Below the pieces are notes generated by a model. That model was not told the DNA's origin, did no database searches, and was given only the letters and a program-made list of their open reading frames with translations. Made by a program: the position numbers and the translations under genes. This document shows positions 48,109 to 59,987 of a stretch of 64,000 nucleotides of DNA, in pieces (the first letter of the stretch is position 1; each line of letters begins with the position of its first letter). The stretch covers positions 462,892,289-462,956,288 of the forward strand of contig NC_066581.1 in assembly GCF_024323335.1 (NCBI RefSeq). The letters are read 5' to 3'. Origin of the DNA: Lathyrus oleraceus. Taxonomy: Eukaryota > Streptophyta > Magnoliopsida > Fabales > Fabaceae.

Positions 48109-48703
48109 ACATTTTCCAGAATTCCTGCGGATTTTGCTGCGGAGTTCATAGGTTTAGCTGCGAATTTGTTTAGGCCACACTTTTGATCCTTTTGGCAACA
48201 CTTTTCTGTTGTCTTTGCTTGGCGCGCTAGGGTTTTAGTGGAAACGATGTCGTTTCAAGGCGCGCGCATATTTGAATGTTCCCTGGCTTCGATTCCCCAT
48301 TGCAACATTATTTCAAAATGCTTCACATATTTTCCATTTCCCTCCTTATTTCATATGCTTGCTTCACATGTTTTTTTATTTTTTCTCCAACTTCATAAAA
48401 TCATAACAATTTGAAAATTCATCCAAATTCATCCCAATTTTTTGCGTTGTGATCCTGATTCTTTCTAGTTTTTTATCATCATGATTTTACAAGTTGTGCT
48501 TGGCTGGATAATTTTTTTGTGCTAGAATGTTTGAACATGTATGCTTATTTAACCTTGCCATGCTTATACCTTTGTGAAATGCTTGTTTCTTATCCAATAA
48601 ATGTGAAATTTTGCATGATGAAACTAGACTCATTGCTTGACATTTTGGTGTTGATTTGGCATTTTTATCAATTTCCATTTCTGTTTTATGATTGTGCTAA
48701 CTT

Positions 48704-48726
48704 GGTGTGACAATTTGTGTCACACC
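48704..48726. other. Conserved LTR palindrome in LTR D
   Basis: Arms GGTGTGACA and TGTCACACC with spacer ATTTG, the reverse complement of the copies in the A LTRs. Conserved although the flanking LTR sequence differs widely. Confidence 0.7.
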
Positions 48727-49743
48727 TTTTGATGTTCAACTTGAATGATATGTTTGCCATGCCAAATGATCTCCAATGCTCCTGATTTTTTGTATGATGC
48801 ATATTATGGATGTTGTGAATGAGCATGAATTTTGTTGGAATTATTTGGATCATTTCTGATTTAATTGAGATTTTTCATTCTGGTTGATCACATTTGAGCT
48901 TTAAAATTGCTTTGAACTTCAATTGATCATGAAATGCTTTTGGTTAATGATATTGATGTGAGACCTTTTGGAATGTTTCAAGATGTGTTTGAAGTTGATT
49001 CATGTTAAATTTCAGCTTCTGTTTTGAAGTTTTTCTCCATCTTTGACCCTAGGCTTTGACCTAGTGGTTTGTGGCTTATGTTTGCCTTTGATTACTAACC
49101 TTTGTGTGTTTTGTAGGTTGATGTTAACTCATTTGAGTTTGACCTTTGGCTTGCACATTTTGTACATTGGGATTGTTTGTTGCTTATTGACTGTTGTTTG
49201 GTTGTCTGAGTCTTGTACTGATTTGTTTGATGTTTCCACAGGTACATAAGTTGCTTTAAGTTCATTGTGAACTTTGCTTTGCTTGGTTGCTTAACCACTT
49301 AGGTATAATTTCTAATCTTCATGTAGTCTGGAAGACCTACTGTTATTGGTAGGAACCTGTCTGAAGTCCTCCTTAAGAGGCAATGCTTGTGATTGTTTAC
49401 TCTTTGTGCCAAGCAGGAAAAGTCCTCTTATGAGGCAATTGGTAGATAAAAAAGATGTGTAATCCATCTCCTACTACTCAGTGTGTCATCCACTTTGCTC
49501 ACACAATGTGTTGATGCATTGTGGATAATAACCCAAGATCTTATAGAGTCCATTTGTGGAGAAGAGTTCCAACTTTCTGAACTCCCACACTTTCTATTGT
49601 TTAAAGCTCTCCCAGGCCAGGGATAAGAGCTATGAGGCACACCCCTCATCTCCATTTCATCTGCTTCACCCTAACTCTCAATGTTAGGGTTAAGAGCTCA
49701 AAATACCCCATTCCAGTTGGCTGTAAAGCCTAACCTTGCTTGA

Positions 49744-51045
49744 GTGGGAATGAAAGAATCACAATTCCGCACGGGAAACAACATAGGGTTTATAACAAAC
49801 CACCAACTGCTGAGGAGCAAAAAAACTAGGATTTACGACTGTCGACTACTGGGTAGAAAACCAACGACTCTTGCCGAGGAATAAAAGGTATATAACCACA
49901 AATTCCGTCAAGAGGAAAAGGAACATAGGACTTATAACTACCGGTATAAGGGTAGAGGCCCAAAAGATTCCGCTGGGGATAAAAAAGAACTATTGCCGGT
50001 TACTGGGCAATTCATTCATTTATTCCGCAGGGAAGTACAAGAAACAGTTGAAAAATGCCAATTCAGGATCAAACCAAAAAGGCAAACTGAATCAAGACTC
50101 GTCCTAATGAGGATATAACTCAATAGGAAGATCCATCCCAATACATGTGTTGGGAGGAAACGGAAGAAACCGTCATCCACGAGGATATATCTCAGTGGGG
50201 AATTGCAGAAGGAAAGACAAACACTTTCTGCTTATGGGGTTGACTCTATATTGAGAGATTAAACACCCGACATCCGCTTGGAAAGATCTATTGGAGAGAT
50301 CTTTATCACCATTAGCAGGAGACAACAAACAAAAGATATATGGCAAAAAATGCAATTATGAATATCTGAATGTTTATGAGTATGCATGAATATGCGTGAT
50401 TTATGTTTGATGAATGCTGACAAAACAGACATATCTAACACAAACAGGCCCAGGAATTAAACCCCTGGTACTACACTTCCAGTGGAAAATCCAAGGAAAG
50501 CCAATCTGCTGGAGATTTGAATGCTGAAAAGCAAAGATCTGCGGGGAAGCAAGAGGTCAGAGATATCAAAGAAATCACAAAATCTCTGAGTGATGGATCA
50601 ACAATCAACCCAATTGAGGACCAGAAGTTCACAACAGGCAGAAACTGCCACAAAAACAAATCTGTTGGAAAAAAGTAGAAATCCCGAGATTTCTGCAGGG
50701 GGATCCTCAGTATCAACTGGGAAACAAAAGTTCACTGCACAAGCAGGAACCGCTGAAGAGAACAGAATACAAGTAGAATCTAGCCGCACAAGCAACTCTA
50801 TTGGGAATACTGTCAGCCACTCTATTGGGGATAAACCCACTAAGGAAAAAATAGATCACACAAGTAGATTCTGCAACAAGCCACTCTAATAGGGATCACA
50901 AGCATCAGGAAATCAACCAAATCTATGGATGATAGATCACCAACCGACCCAACTGGGGAAACAGAGGTTCACAACCGGCAGAAACTGCCAAAAAAGCAAC
51001 TCTGTTGAGGATACCAACTCTGGCGGGGATTCCGTAGGGAGTGTT
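49744..51045. other. Displaced Ogre 3'-spacer segment on the 5' side of C gag
   Basis: Collinear and same orientation as the A 3' spacer around 15100-16200 (ACCGTCATCCACGAGGAT, GACTTATAACTACCGGTA) with PBS-mimic motifs such as ACTCTATTGGGGA near 50820. A 3' spacer is out of place between the PBS and gag of C, so it came in with the compound insertion that includes LTR D. Confidence 0.65.
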
Positions 51046-51652
51046 AAGAACCACCCAAAAGGAGTGTACTAAGGTTTAAACCTGCCAAACATGTTCTACA
51101 AAAGGTTCCCATAGTCATAATCCCATCTTTCGGATATTATCGGAGGAACGACTACTCGTATTCCAAAAATATTCTCAAGAGAGACTCTTATGAGTGTAGT
51201 ATCGCGTAACAATCGTATCAAATCTTACACTTGAACGACTTTCGCACTACGTCCTACGAATAGGCCAAGATGGATTTGGTAAACTAAGGTCCTCGGCTTC
51301 TAAGGTCTATATTGGAAAAAGTAATGTCTAACCACAACTTACTTGTGTGACATTATTGATCTCAACATGACCTCCACCAAGTGAATGGGCTTGCAAGTCA
51401 ACTCGCTCAAGAATAACTCCACACAAGTCGACAAGAATATGCCATTCTCCTATCCTAAGTGCACTCGAGTTCGGGTATAGAACTCATCTCACAAAGATCA
51501 CCAAGCAGCCATAGCCAGCCAACAGATACATCAATGATATGTACACAATGCAATAAGGTAAAGCAGGTAAATAAATAACTGTACAAAAGCATGAACACCC
51601 AATAAACAAACAAACTACAAAAGCTAGGAGGGACTCGCTTAGGGAAACCGGG
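51046..51652. other. C leader, PBS-proximal part
   Basis: 51050-51300 is homologous in inverse orientation to 59484-59695 of element H (CGATACTACACTC-type and GATGGGATTA motifs). It shows that the C leader was once continuous with 42332 and was split by the compound insertion. Confidence 0.7.
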
Positions 51653-51670
51653 TCCCCAGCAAAGTCCCCA
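51653..51670 (-). other. Element C primer binding site, mutated tRNA-Arg type
   Basis: Element strand TGGGGACTTTGCTGGGGA, two bases from the LTR. Differs from the A PBS at two positions (C4 to G, C9 to T). Confidence 0.8.
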
Positions 51671-51672
51671 GC

Positions 51673-53398
51673 TGTCGCAACCTGAAAAATACAGTGTGCG
51701 AAAAAACAACCGGCGAAAGAAAATGACAGAAGAGTCGCCACCGTGCGTTATTTATCCCAAAGGAGGGAAAGGAAACGCTCGAAGTAAACCTGAAAAGAGG
51801 AAAGGAAAAGACAAGGTCTCGCAACCAAATCTTGGGTTCGGGAGTCGGTTATGCGAAGGGAAGGTATTAGCACCCCTACGCATCCGTAGTACTCTACGGG
51901 ATCCACTTTTGTAGTTCTTGTCTAAAGGGTGTGAGTTTATCTTGTGCTGTTTACTAAAAAAGGGGTTAAATGAAAATGACTCGCGCGGATGTCACATCCA
52001 CTGCATACGTATCTCATCTGAATATGAGAATCAGAGTCTTCGTAGCTCGGCTGACCTATGGGTTAGGGGGGTGTGTGCTCGCAAAGACATCGCATCTTAT
52101 GCCTACGTATCTCATCTGGAATGAGAATCAGAGCAAGCCGTAGTTTGGCTAACTACGGAGTTATGGATTGGGTTTTGGACGAACGACGTTACTACGCAAT
52201 CTACCAGATGCTCGACCTTTGGAGACTTACTCACCTGTAGTAGAAGGAGTAAACGTGTGTTTAGGAGAAGAAAAATCAATCAAGGGTTAGGGTTTGGGAT
52301 GCTCATGCAAAAAGGCAGTCCTTGAAGAAGGAACCGCGCTACCTGCAGGGATACGAACACATACAAAACAAACATGTATAAAGTAAATGTGCCAACAAGG
52401 CAATCAGAATAAATCTCCCAAATGGTATCCCACAAGCAAAGTGGAATATCCAGCGAGCTATCCCTGCAAAAGTCATGTGAGCCTTCACAAAAACTCAACA
52501 AAAGGGTTAGTGAAACAAGATAAGGATTAGGAGAAAACATGCTATGACAAACGTAAGTCAGATTAGAGCAAAACAGTATGGTTTTTTTCATGGATAACAG
52601 TATAGTTTCAGAAACCTCAAACCCTGTGACATACACTTCAGAAATTAAACGATTAAGCATTCAAGGCATTATTTATACATTCATACATAATACATCATAC
52701 ATTTAGAACATTCAAATTGAAGGCGTAAAATAATGGGAATAGGGCAAACCTGATTGGAGAGCTTCATTGAAATTAAGTTGCACCCGTGAGGTTTACAAAA
52801 TAATCTTTAGGGTTTATGTGAGGCAGAGGTGATTATGTGCAGCTAAGTTCCCTTCAGGGTTTGGAGGTTGCTCTGAACTCTGTTAGCTCTTCTCTCACTA
52901 TCTTTTTCCTCCAGCCAGGGTAATAGGAATAAAATGAAATTTTGTTTCACTGAAACTCTGAATTTATAACCTGATTTTTGTGGACCTGTGGGCTCAAATG
53001 AGAGAGGTCCAAGTCCAAGATTTTTTATTTATTTATTTATTTAATTTTATTTTATTTTATTTTCGTTTTTTTTCTTTTCGTTTTCCGTTTTTTTTTTCAA
53101 AACACGTGGGCTTCGCCTAGCGAGCATGACAGCTCATGAACAAACCTTTGCTCCTTCAAGATTAAAGTTTTGACTGACGAATAGACCCCTGTTGGAAGTA
53201 ACTCAAGTCTTTCCCTTGTGTTGACTGATCATCTAAATAGAGCCCACAAAGTGTCCTGGATGATGTTCAAGCTTCTTGGATCCGATTCCGATTGCCATGA
53301 TGAAATGCAAATGCTAATAACCTAAAAAATGAATGCATGCATGAGGTGTAAAGCGTATGCTTCCAGGAAAAATGAAGGGTAAATTTTGGGGTATTACA
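51673..53398 (-). repeat. Element C 5' LTR
   Basis: Partner of 32256-33958; ends GGGGTATTACA and is followed by duplication AGACC at 53399-53403. Contains the shared LTR block (51839-51886) and AGAGTCGCCACC (51731-51742). Confidence 0.92.
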
Positions 53399-53403
53399 AG
53401 ACC
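53399..53403. repeat. Target site duplication of C, right copy (AGACC)
   Basis: Matches 32251-32255 immediately left of the C 3' LTR. Confidence 0.9.
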
Positions 53404-56400
53404 TTGATCTAGTTTTGCTTGGAAAATCATTTTCTATGTTGAAACATTATAGGTCATTTTGTCTAAACCCTAATTTGAAAGTCAACTTCCCAAGGCCATA
53501 ACTTGCTCAATTTTTATGAGATAAAAGATTTCCAAGTTTCACAATCAAATTAAATGTGTCTACTTCAACTTTGATGTTTGGAGTGGGAGCTAATTCAACT
53601 TTTTTGAGCATGTGATATGACGCTACATTATAGGTCATTTTTGACCTATACCATTGATCAAGTGATTTTTCCAAACTTCAAAAATGCATAACTCTATCAT
53701 TTTAATCCAAATGGCATGAAATTGGTGACCATTTTGAAGGTATTTTAGATAGCTACAACGTTTATGAACACACTTTTCTCATTTAAAGCTCCCATAAAAA
53801 GTTAAGCAAGGTTGAATATTGAGACATATGGCTTGACACTTAGAAAAATTTTGATATGTTAAAAATTTCCAAATTTCCACCTCAAATTTCTCCAAGTTCC
53901 AAGCTCCAAATGAAAAAGTGTTGAACATCAAAGTTTTTCCTCTTGATCTCACCTTTTCAAATAGCTCAAATTCATTAATTTTGGATGAGAAATGCATCGG
54001 CTGCGCATGGCTTAAACAAGGTGACATCATTTATCAAGGATCAAACTTCAAACATCAATGTGCATTTGCCTTGCAATCCAAGCTTACTTCAAACCATCTG
54101 ATATTTAATTTTGGACCTCAACCAATCATTTGATGGGCCTATGCGCACCCATGCACACTTGTATCACCATTTGCCAAATTTGAAAAGTGAAAGTGAGTGT
54201 GCAATTATCAACCATTTCAGCTATAAATAGAGCTTCAATTGCTCATAAATGAACACACAATCGCGCCAGCTTTGATCCCCCATTGCAAACCCTCACTTCT
54301 AAAACCATAATCCTGATAAATTATTTTGAATATGAGCTTGAATCTCCACTATTTTGGAATTCAATTCTCCATGAATCCATTGCTTCTAAACCATTCAATC
54401 CTTCTCCTACAAGCAAGTGGAGTAAGTCCAAGCACACGCAAGATCAAGATCCATCAAGTTCAGACCTCCATTGAAGGTATTTTTCAGCAATTTTAAACTC
54501 TTCGATTCTCTTAAGTTCTTGCTCACATCCATTGATTCTTTGGTTGTCTGAAGTCCTACCAATGTAGGCAAGAAGATTGAGTTTTTTTGATGTCAAATTG
54601 AAGCAACTTAGTTCATGTACCTCAAATTTCAAATCCCTATATCTCTCAATATATTTGGAATTAGAATGAATGGAGGTTAGATTCGAGCTCAGTGCCATTT
54701 TTTCTTCAAGATCATGTCCTTGTTTTTCTTTTTGGTGATGGTTCATGTTGACCAGTCCGTTGAGGTCCACCGGAGAAGATGGCTGGAGCTCTGGCTCCGG
54801 TGATGACTTGGCAAGGCTAAGAACCACATGATCCATATGTTTTGTTTTAATCTCGTGCATTGGTTTTAAATACCATATTTGCCACGCACTGACTAAGGAA
54901 CATGGTGTAATGCGCGCTAGGGACCATCAAATTTACCACCTCAATTAATGAGGGAGATCTGATGGTCCACGTATTTTTGACTTTCTGAATTTTTGTTTTA
55001 TTTGCATTTTCTTCAATAATTCATATTAAATTCAATATTGATCCAAAAAATATGGGACTTTCACCAAAAAATTTCAAATATTTTTATCTTTCATATTCTG
55101 AATTAAAATTATTTTTTGGATCATTATTAATATTTTTCATGAATTAATTGATTTTGCATTTGTTTTTTAATTGTTTAAAAATACTTTTAAATGTCCAAAA
55201 ATTATGAATTTTTTCTCCAAGGTCCTTTGACCTTGTTTGACCTATGATAAATCTCATGGTCATGTCATTGGTGTTTTGATGAGATTTTAGGAATTGGACA
55301 AAACATATTTGATTAAAATGCATTATTTTATTATTTTTAATTGAATAAATGTCAATTAAATTTTGTTGACCATTTGTATTGACTTGTATGAGTTTGCTTA
55401 TTGTTGTTGGGTCTTGGTCAAGGTTGATTTGACTTTATCAAATTAATATCATTGGGTTTAGGGGATTGATGGAATGTACATTCCATCTCCCAAAATGAAT
55501 GAATGATATTAATTTGGTAAAAGTCCTCCTTTGACCAATTTGTGATCTCACTCATCCCCTCCCCACTTCATCTCATTCCTCTGCTTCATTCATTCATTTC
55601 CATTTGGCCTATGACATCTCAAAGTCCTAATGCTAGTTGATCGAAAAATCGACATGAGTATGGATGAGATTAGGCCACACCTTTTGCATAATTTTTGTGT
55701 ATGGTATGTTTCATGAGCATAGTCCATTATACTATGTCTCTAACATGCATTAATACCAAAATTCTATTGCCCATCCTCAAATAGTTGTGACTTCTACATA
55801 AGTCCAATTACGATTGTTTAACATAACGCTAAATTTGTGACATAAAAGGCATAAGCATTCTAGTTAGTGAGATTGTAAGTCTCCTCTTTTTCATGGTATT
55901 GTGTGGAAACTTGGCCTTCTTTCCTTCCTTTGGAAGATGTTTTGGTTCAAGGATTCATGCTTGTGATAAGTGGGTTGAGTATTCTCCAAAGAATGTCTTG
56001 AAATGAAAAGCAAAACAAAACTAACTTCTAACTTACTAACTATTAACTTTTAATTTCAAGATTTTACTTTAATGCAATTTACTTTTAGTACTCTATTTCA
56101 TTTGCCATTATTCATATCATTCTAATTGTTTATGTTAATGCAATTTTCACTTTGTCCATTTGGACCATATTGTGTGATATATTTTATTTGTGTATACTTT
56201 GCTTGTTTGTGTGGTCTTTGACCATTAATGTACATAATAATCATAAAAACACTAAAAAACTTTTGAGTGGACTGTTGGCTTGATCTTGGGCAAATGGACT
56301 TAGAATCTAGGCAACCTCCCTAAGCTAAAGGACTTGGCCAATCCCAATTTATTGAAGAACCAAGTGCTTGCAATTTGAATTCATCTGATACATCTTTGAA

Positions 56401-57409
56401 GACCTCTCTAGGATTCATCTACAATATGATCATTGTGAAGCTGTTATTTTGAACCTGTGACTTGTGGAATTCATCTGTTGCATGGGCTATTTTGAAGAAG
56501 AATCATGGAATGGATAAGCTTGGATGAGGCCATCTTTATTTGATGCCTTGCTCTTCAAGATAATATAATTGTGCATTTGTGTGTTTCTTGATTCTAAAAG
56601 TCCAAGGGAATTCTAGGTTTCTATTGACATACTTGTCTATTGGATTGCTACCCATTTTGTCAGATCTTTTCAACTCTAAACTTTTAATTTTGTACATAGG
56701 ATAGTCTCTTCATCTTCTCCCCCACTTCTTTAATTTCAAAATCTCTCCCTCCAATTTTCAAAATCTTCTTTGTGTGAACTATTTTTGTTCTAAACTTTGA
56801 CCACTTTTGTAAAAAGGTAGAAACTTTGGCCTTATGTCATTGCATTTTAAAACTTTTTTTCTTAAATCAAACTTGTAAATAAACTTAACTATACTTGACT
56901 TAAACTTTCAAAAAACAAAAAAAGAACTAACACATTCAAATCATTTTCAGGCCTTTGTGCCTTTCAAACTTAAATTTTGTTAAAATCAATGCATCCATTT
57001 TGAAATTTGTAGCACGAAATACGAGGTTTTGATCCCTCACTTTTATGTTGGTACGTAGGGACAAGACCGAAGGTATTGTCAAACACAAAAATATAATCAA
57101 TGAATTCTTTTCTCATCCCCCATTCTGTTTGCTTGTAAACATCACCTTGTACAAAATACATATACACACAAAAAGGGCTCCCTGGGAGTACCTAGGACAC
57201 TTTGGGTGCTAACACCTTCCCTCTATGTAACCAACCCCCTTACCTGTGATCTCTGACTTTTATTAGTTTTTATTTGAAAACTTCTTACTTTTGGGGTTTT
57301 GTTCGTACTTTTTCCCTTTTCCCTTGGAAACAATAAAAGCGCGGTGGCGACTCTTGTTAATTGATCTCTAGCTTGTTAATAGCTTGATGATCATGAATTT
57401 CCCGCTACA
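53404..57409 (+). repeat. LTR B, second part
   Basis: Resumes LTR B after C. TATA box TATAAATA at 54222-54229 precedes likely transcribed sequence. The 3' portion has the block GGTGCTAACACCTTCCCT (57207-57224), GGTGGCGACTCT (57343-57354) and end CCCGCTACA. No coding sequence recognised in 4 kb. Confidence 0.85.
54222..54229 (+). promoter_or_regulatory. LTR B TATA box
   Basis: TATAAATA followed by GAGCTTCAATTGCTCA, in the LTR strand orientation. Confidence 0.5.
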
Positions 57410-57414
57410 ACTGG
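57410..57414. repeat. Target site duplication of B, right copy (ACTGG)
   Basis: Matches ACTGG at 31554-31558; copia LTR sequence continues after it. Confidence 0.9.
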
Positions 57415-57488
57415 TCATGCCTATTGGTAAGGATCACTAAAGGAAAATTTTTAGTTTCCGCTGCGTTTTGGATCGCAATTTTCCTACA
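57415..57488 (+). repeat. Copia right LTR, last part
   Basis: TAAGGATCACTAAAGGAAAA...TTTTCCTACA matches the end of the left LTR (26592-26652) and completes the copia element. Confidence 0.88.
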
Positions 57489-59329
57489 GAAAAGACAAAC
57501 TATAGAGGGGCAAGTCTTCTCCATACTTTCAAGCTATAAAATGTGTCCTACACTAGCGACTATCAAGTTCAACATGAGTATCGGGAGGTCAAGCAAGCAC
57601 AACACCCTACCATCTTTTGACAAACAATCTTATTACATAAACAACCTCTCTATACCGTAACCGCCCATGACCCACTCCAGGGGTACTTGCTGAAGCATTC
57701 AAGTCAACATGCAAATCACCATCATGCATATCATAAATCCATGACACTTCGCTCTATCTTCAAACCATGCATATCATCACATTCTTTTGGCATATTCCCA
57801 CAACATTAATATGGAATTATCATAAATCCTTGTAACCATAACCATCTACAAAAAGCCCAATCCTACTTGGCATCCCACAAAAGCCCAAATTTACTTGGAA
57901 CCCCACAAAAACCCCAACCTCCCTTGGCATTCAATACCCCATAAAGGCCCAACCTCACTTGGAATTTACCCAAAAAGCCCGATCCTGTTTGGAATCAAAC
58001 ATCCACAATCAAAGAGCTCGACCTTACTTAACGTCTCAAAAGGCCCAAAGCCCATACTCATTAACAATTCCAAAACCCCAACCTTCAAAAGCCACTTCCC
58101 GAAGGTCCTTCTTAAATCTTCACGGAAAGAAAATAAGCCATATTATTCAAAATAATATATCATTTATGAATGAATAATCCACAACATCGCATTCATGCAT
58201 CATATAGTGTGTAGCATATCCATGAATGTAGAGCATTACACCATACAAACTCTAAACATGCACACATAACATAGATATATAGCATATTCTAAGACTCATG
58301 ACTCATAAGAGTCTGGATCAATCCCCAAATAAGTCAATAATAGATCTTTGTCCTAGCTTCTCCCCAACTCTTTTCTCACTGTATATCCCAGTAGGTAGGT
58401 GTTAAGTACAATCCCCTAGCAAGTATCCTTGGAACTGTTTCCCTTAGCATAGAATACATAGCAACATTATCCTCGATATTCCCTAATGATATACAATTCC
58501 CTCACTAGATCCTTGCAGGGATTTCTTATGAATTTCCCCGATAGTCGCACTCCTTAGGGAACCTCGCTTGGAAACTTATCCCTAGTAGACAGTCCTATCA
58601 TCCCTAGTAAATACATTATATTCTTCAAACAATCTCTTTTACTTTGTTCTTCTAGGGGAACTTCCAAACAAATTTTTTTCTTTGGCATCACCCATGATAT
58701 TTCATTTACTCTAGCACTGTCAATGATACCTCTTCTGCTCAAGCACTGCCTATGATGTATTTTCTGCTCTGGAACCGTCCATGGCTCCTTTTATGCTCTG
58801 GTACCATCCATGATATCATTTAACTCTGGCACCGCCCATGATACTCTTCACTTGCTCTGGTACCATCTATGATATCTTATGACTTTGACACTATGATATT
58901 CTTTATCTATTTTTCTATACTCCTAACTCTCGGGAGCCGTCTGTGATATCCTTTTGAAATTCCTATCTCTCTGGAACCACCCATGAGATCTTTTAATGAT
59001 ATTCACTTATTCTCTAGTACCATCCATGATATTCTCTATTTTGTCAAACTCTGGTATCATCCATGAAAATCTCTGTTACTATCCATGCAATTCTCTAGTA
59101 CCATCCATGAAACTCTCTGGTACCATCCATAAAAATCTCCGGTTCCATCCATGATATTCTCTATTTTGTCAATCTCTTGTACCATCCATGAAAATCTTGA
59201 GTATTATCCATTAAATTATCTGGTACCATCCATGAAACTCTCTAGTACCATCCATGAAAATCTCGGGTACCATCCATGATATTCTCTATTTTTTCAATCT
59301 CTGGTACCATCCATGAACCTCTAGGGTAC
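57489..59329. other. Old repeat DNA right of the copia insertion, with degenerate tandem repeats
   Basis: No gene seen. 57845-58095 has diverged units of the form AAGCCCAACCT(C/A)ACTTGG. 58720-59325 has a dense degenerate array of (C)TCTGGTACCATCCATGA, spaced about 25-45 bp. It is the continuation of 5057-6782. Confidence 0.6.
58720..59325. repeat. Degenerate minisatellite, GGTACCATCCATGA core
   Basis: More than fifteen copies of a GG(T/A)ACC(A/G)TCCATGA-like core linked by short T-rich pieces; irregular spacing, old. Confidence 0.75.
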
Positions 59330-59987
59330 TGTCATACCCCAAAACTCACCCTACCATTCACAATGTTCACTTAGGTCATTAACCCTAAGCATGTGCATCC
59401 TTTCATGGTCAGTCATTTCATTTGCATAAGCATTGGTTCAATACAAGAGGATAGGTTTAACCTTAGAACATTTAACCCATCTTGGCATATTTAGGACATA
59501 GTGCGGAAACTATTCAAGTGTAGACTTGATAACAGTTTTTACGTGATACTACACTCAAACGAGTTTCTTTTGAGAATATTATGGATCGATGAGTCAGTCA
59601 TCTTAACCTGTAATACCCGATAGATGGGATTAAGACTCTGGGAACTTTTTAGAACATGATCTATAGGTTTTATCCTTAGTTCACTCCTTTGGGATGGTTC
59701 TTACCCATACTCCATGCTCGTGACTTGCAACAAACCCTTGATTCTTGGTTGATCCAATCAAGTCTTGTCAATATCAATGGAACTTGGGTGTTAATAAGGT
59801 GTAAACCATAATCCACCAAAATGGACGATTGATCTTGACAATGACTTGATTCATCCCTTGACCTTTGTTTGCCTTTTGTGTGATCCCTTATTTGTGATTG
59901 TTGCATTCATGCATTCATGCGCATCATAACATTCATCGCACAAAAATTTCAAGGAACTAAGGTATCATTTGCAAATATTTTCAGACC

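Larger units (their letters stand above)
42333..49743 (+). mobile_element. Ogre-type LTR D in C leader, 3' end missing, carrying later insertions
   Basis: Starts TGTAAGACCCCAATTTTGTCC. 42755-44150 is collinear with E (about 4020 down to 2640, opposite strand) and 48109-49743 with E (about 2600 down to 925). The 3.95 kb between is inserted DNA. It stops about 1 kb short of the expected LTR 3' end, next to 3'-spacer-type sequence. It has a TATA box (43463), an LTR palindrome (48704-48726), and faces opposite to C. No target duplication was found, so it is part of a rearranged insertion. Confidence 0.75.
32256..53398 (-). mobile_element. Ogre-like LTR retrotransposon C, with gag-pol, inactive
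   Basis: LTRs at 32256-33958 (1703 bp) and 51673-53398 (1726 bp), flanked by duplication AGACC (32251-32255 and 53399-53403). On the minus strand the order is 5' LTR, PBS, leader (split by a compound insertion), gag (split by a MITE), gap, pol (RT, RNase H, second RNase H, integrase), hairpin array, spacer, PPT, 3' LTR. The domain order and second RNase H place it in the Tat/Ogre group. The LTRs differ at about 40-45 positions by eye, roughly 2.5%, so it is clearly older than A. No protease frame is seen between gag and RT. Several stops and a frameshift disable pol. Confidence 0.92.
31559..57409 (+). mobile_element. Ogre-type LTR B, probable solo LTR, split by element C
   Basis: Starts TGTAAGACCTCAATTTTGACC and ends CCCGCTACA, flanked by the 5-bp duplication ACTGG (31554-31558 and 57410-57414). 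Removing C leaves 31559-32255 plus 53404-57409, about 4.7 kb, the size of one Ogre-type LTR, with no PBS, PPT or coding sequence between. A solo LTR formed by LTR-LTR recombination is the simplest reading. It has a TATA box (54222), the shared block GGTGCTAACACCTTCCCT (57207-57224) and the PBS-like motif (57343-57354). Confidence 0.85.
6783..57488 (+). mobile_element. Ty1/copia retrotransposon, split by nested insertions and partly deleted
   Basis: The left LTR starts TGTTGGTGTAAGCC at 6783 and ends TTCCTACA at 26652. A PBS for initiator tRNA-Met follows. Decayed gag, zinc knuckle, integrase and the start of RT follow to 30840, then a truncated right LTR (30841-31558 plus 57415-57488) ending TTCCTACA. 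The flanks are GGAAA (6778-6782) and GAAAA (57489-57493), a 4/5 match to a target duplication. The copia-specific order (integrase before RT) is visible. Element A lies in its left LTR and LTR B in its right LTR, so it is older than both. It cannot move on its own. Confidence 0.88.

Noticed and set aside
57845..58155. Plus-strand frame with repeated proline/lysine pattern (86 aa)
   Set aside because: Reflects degenerate AAGCCCAACCT repeats in old spacer DNA.
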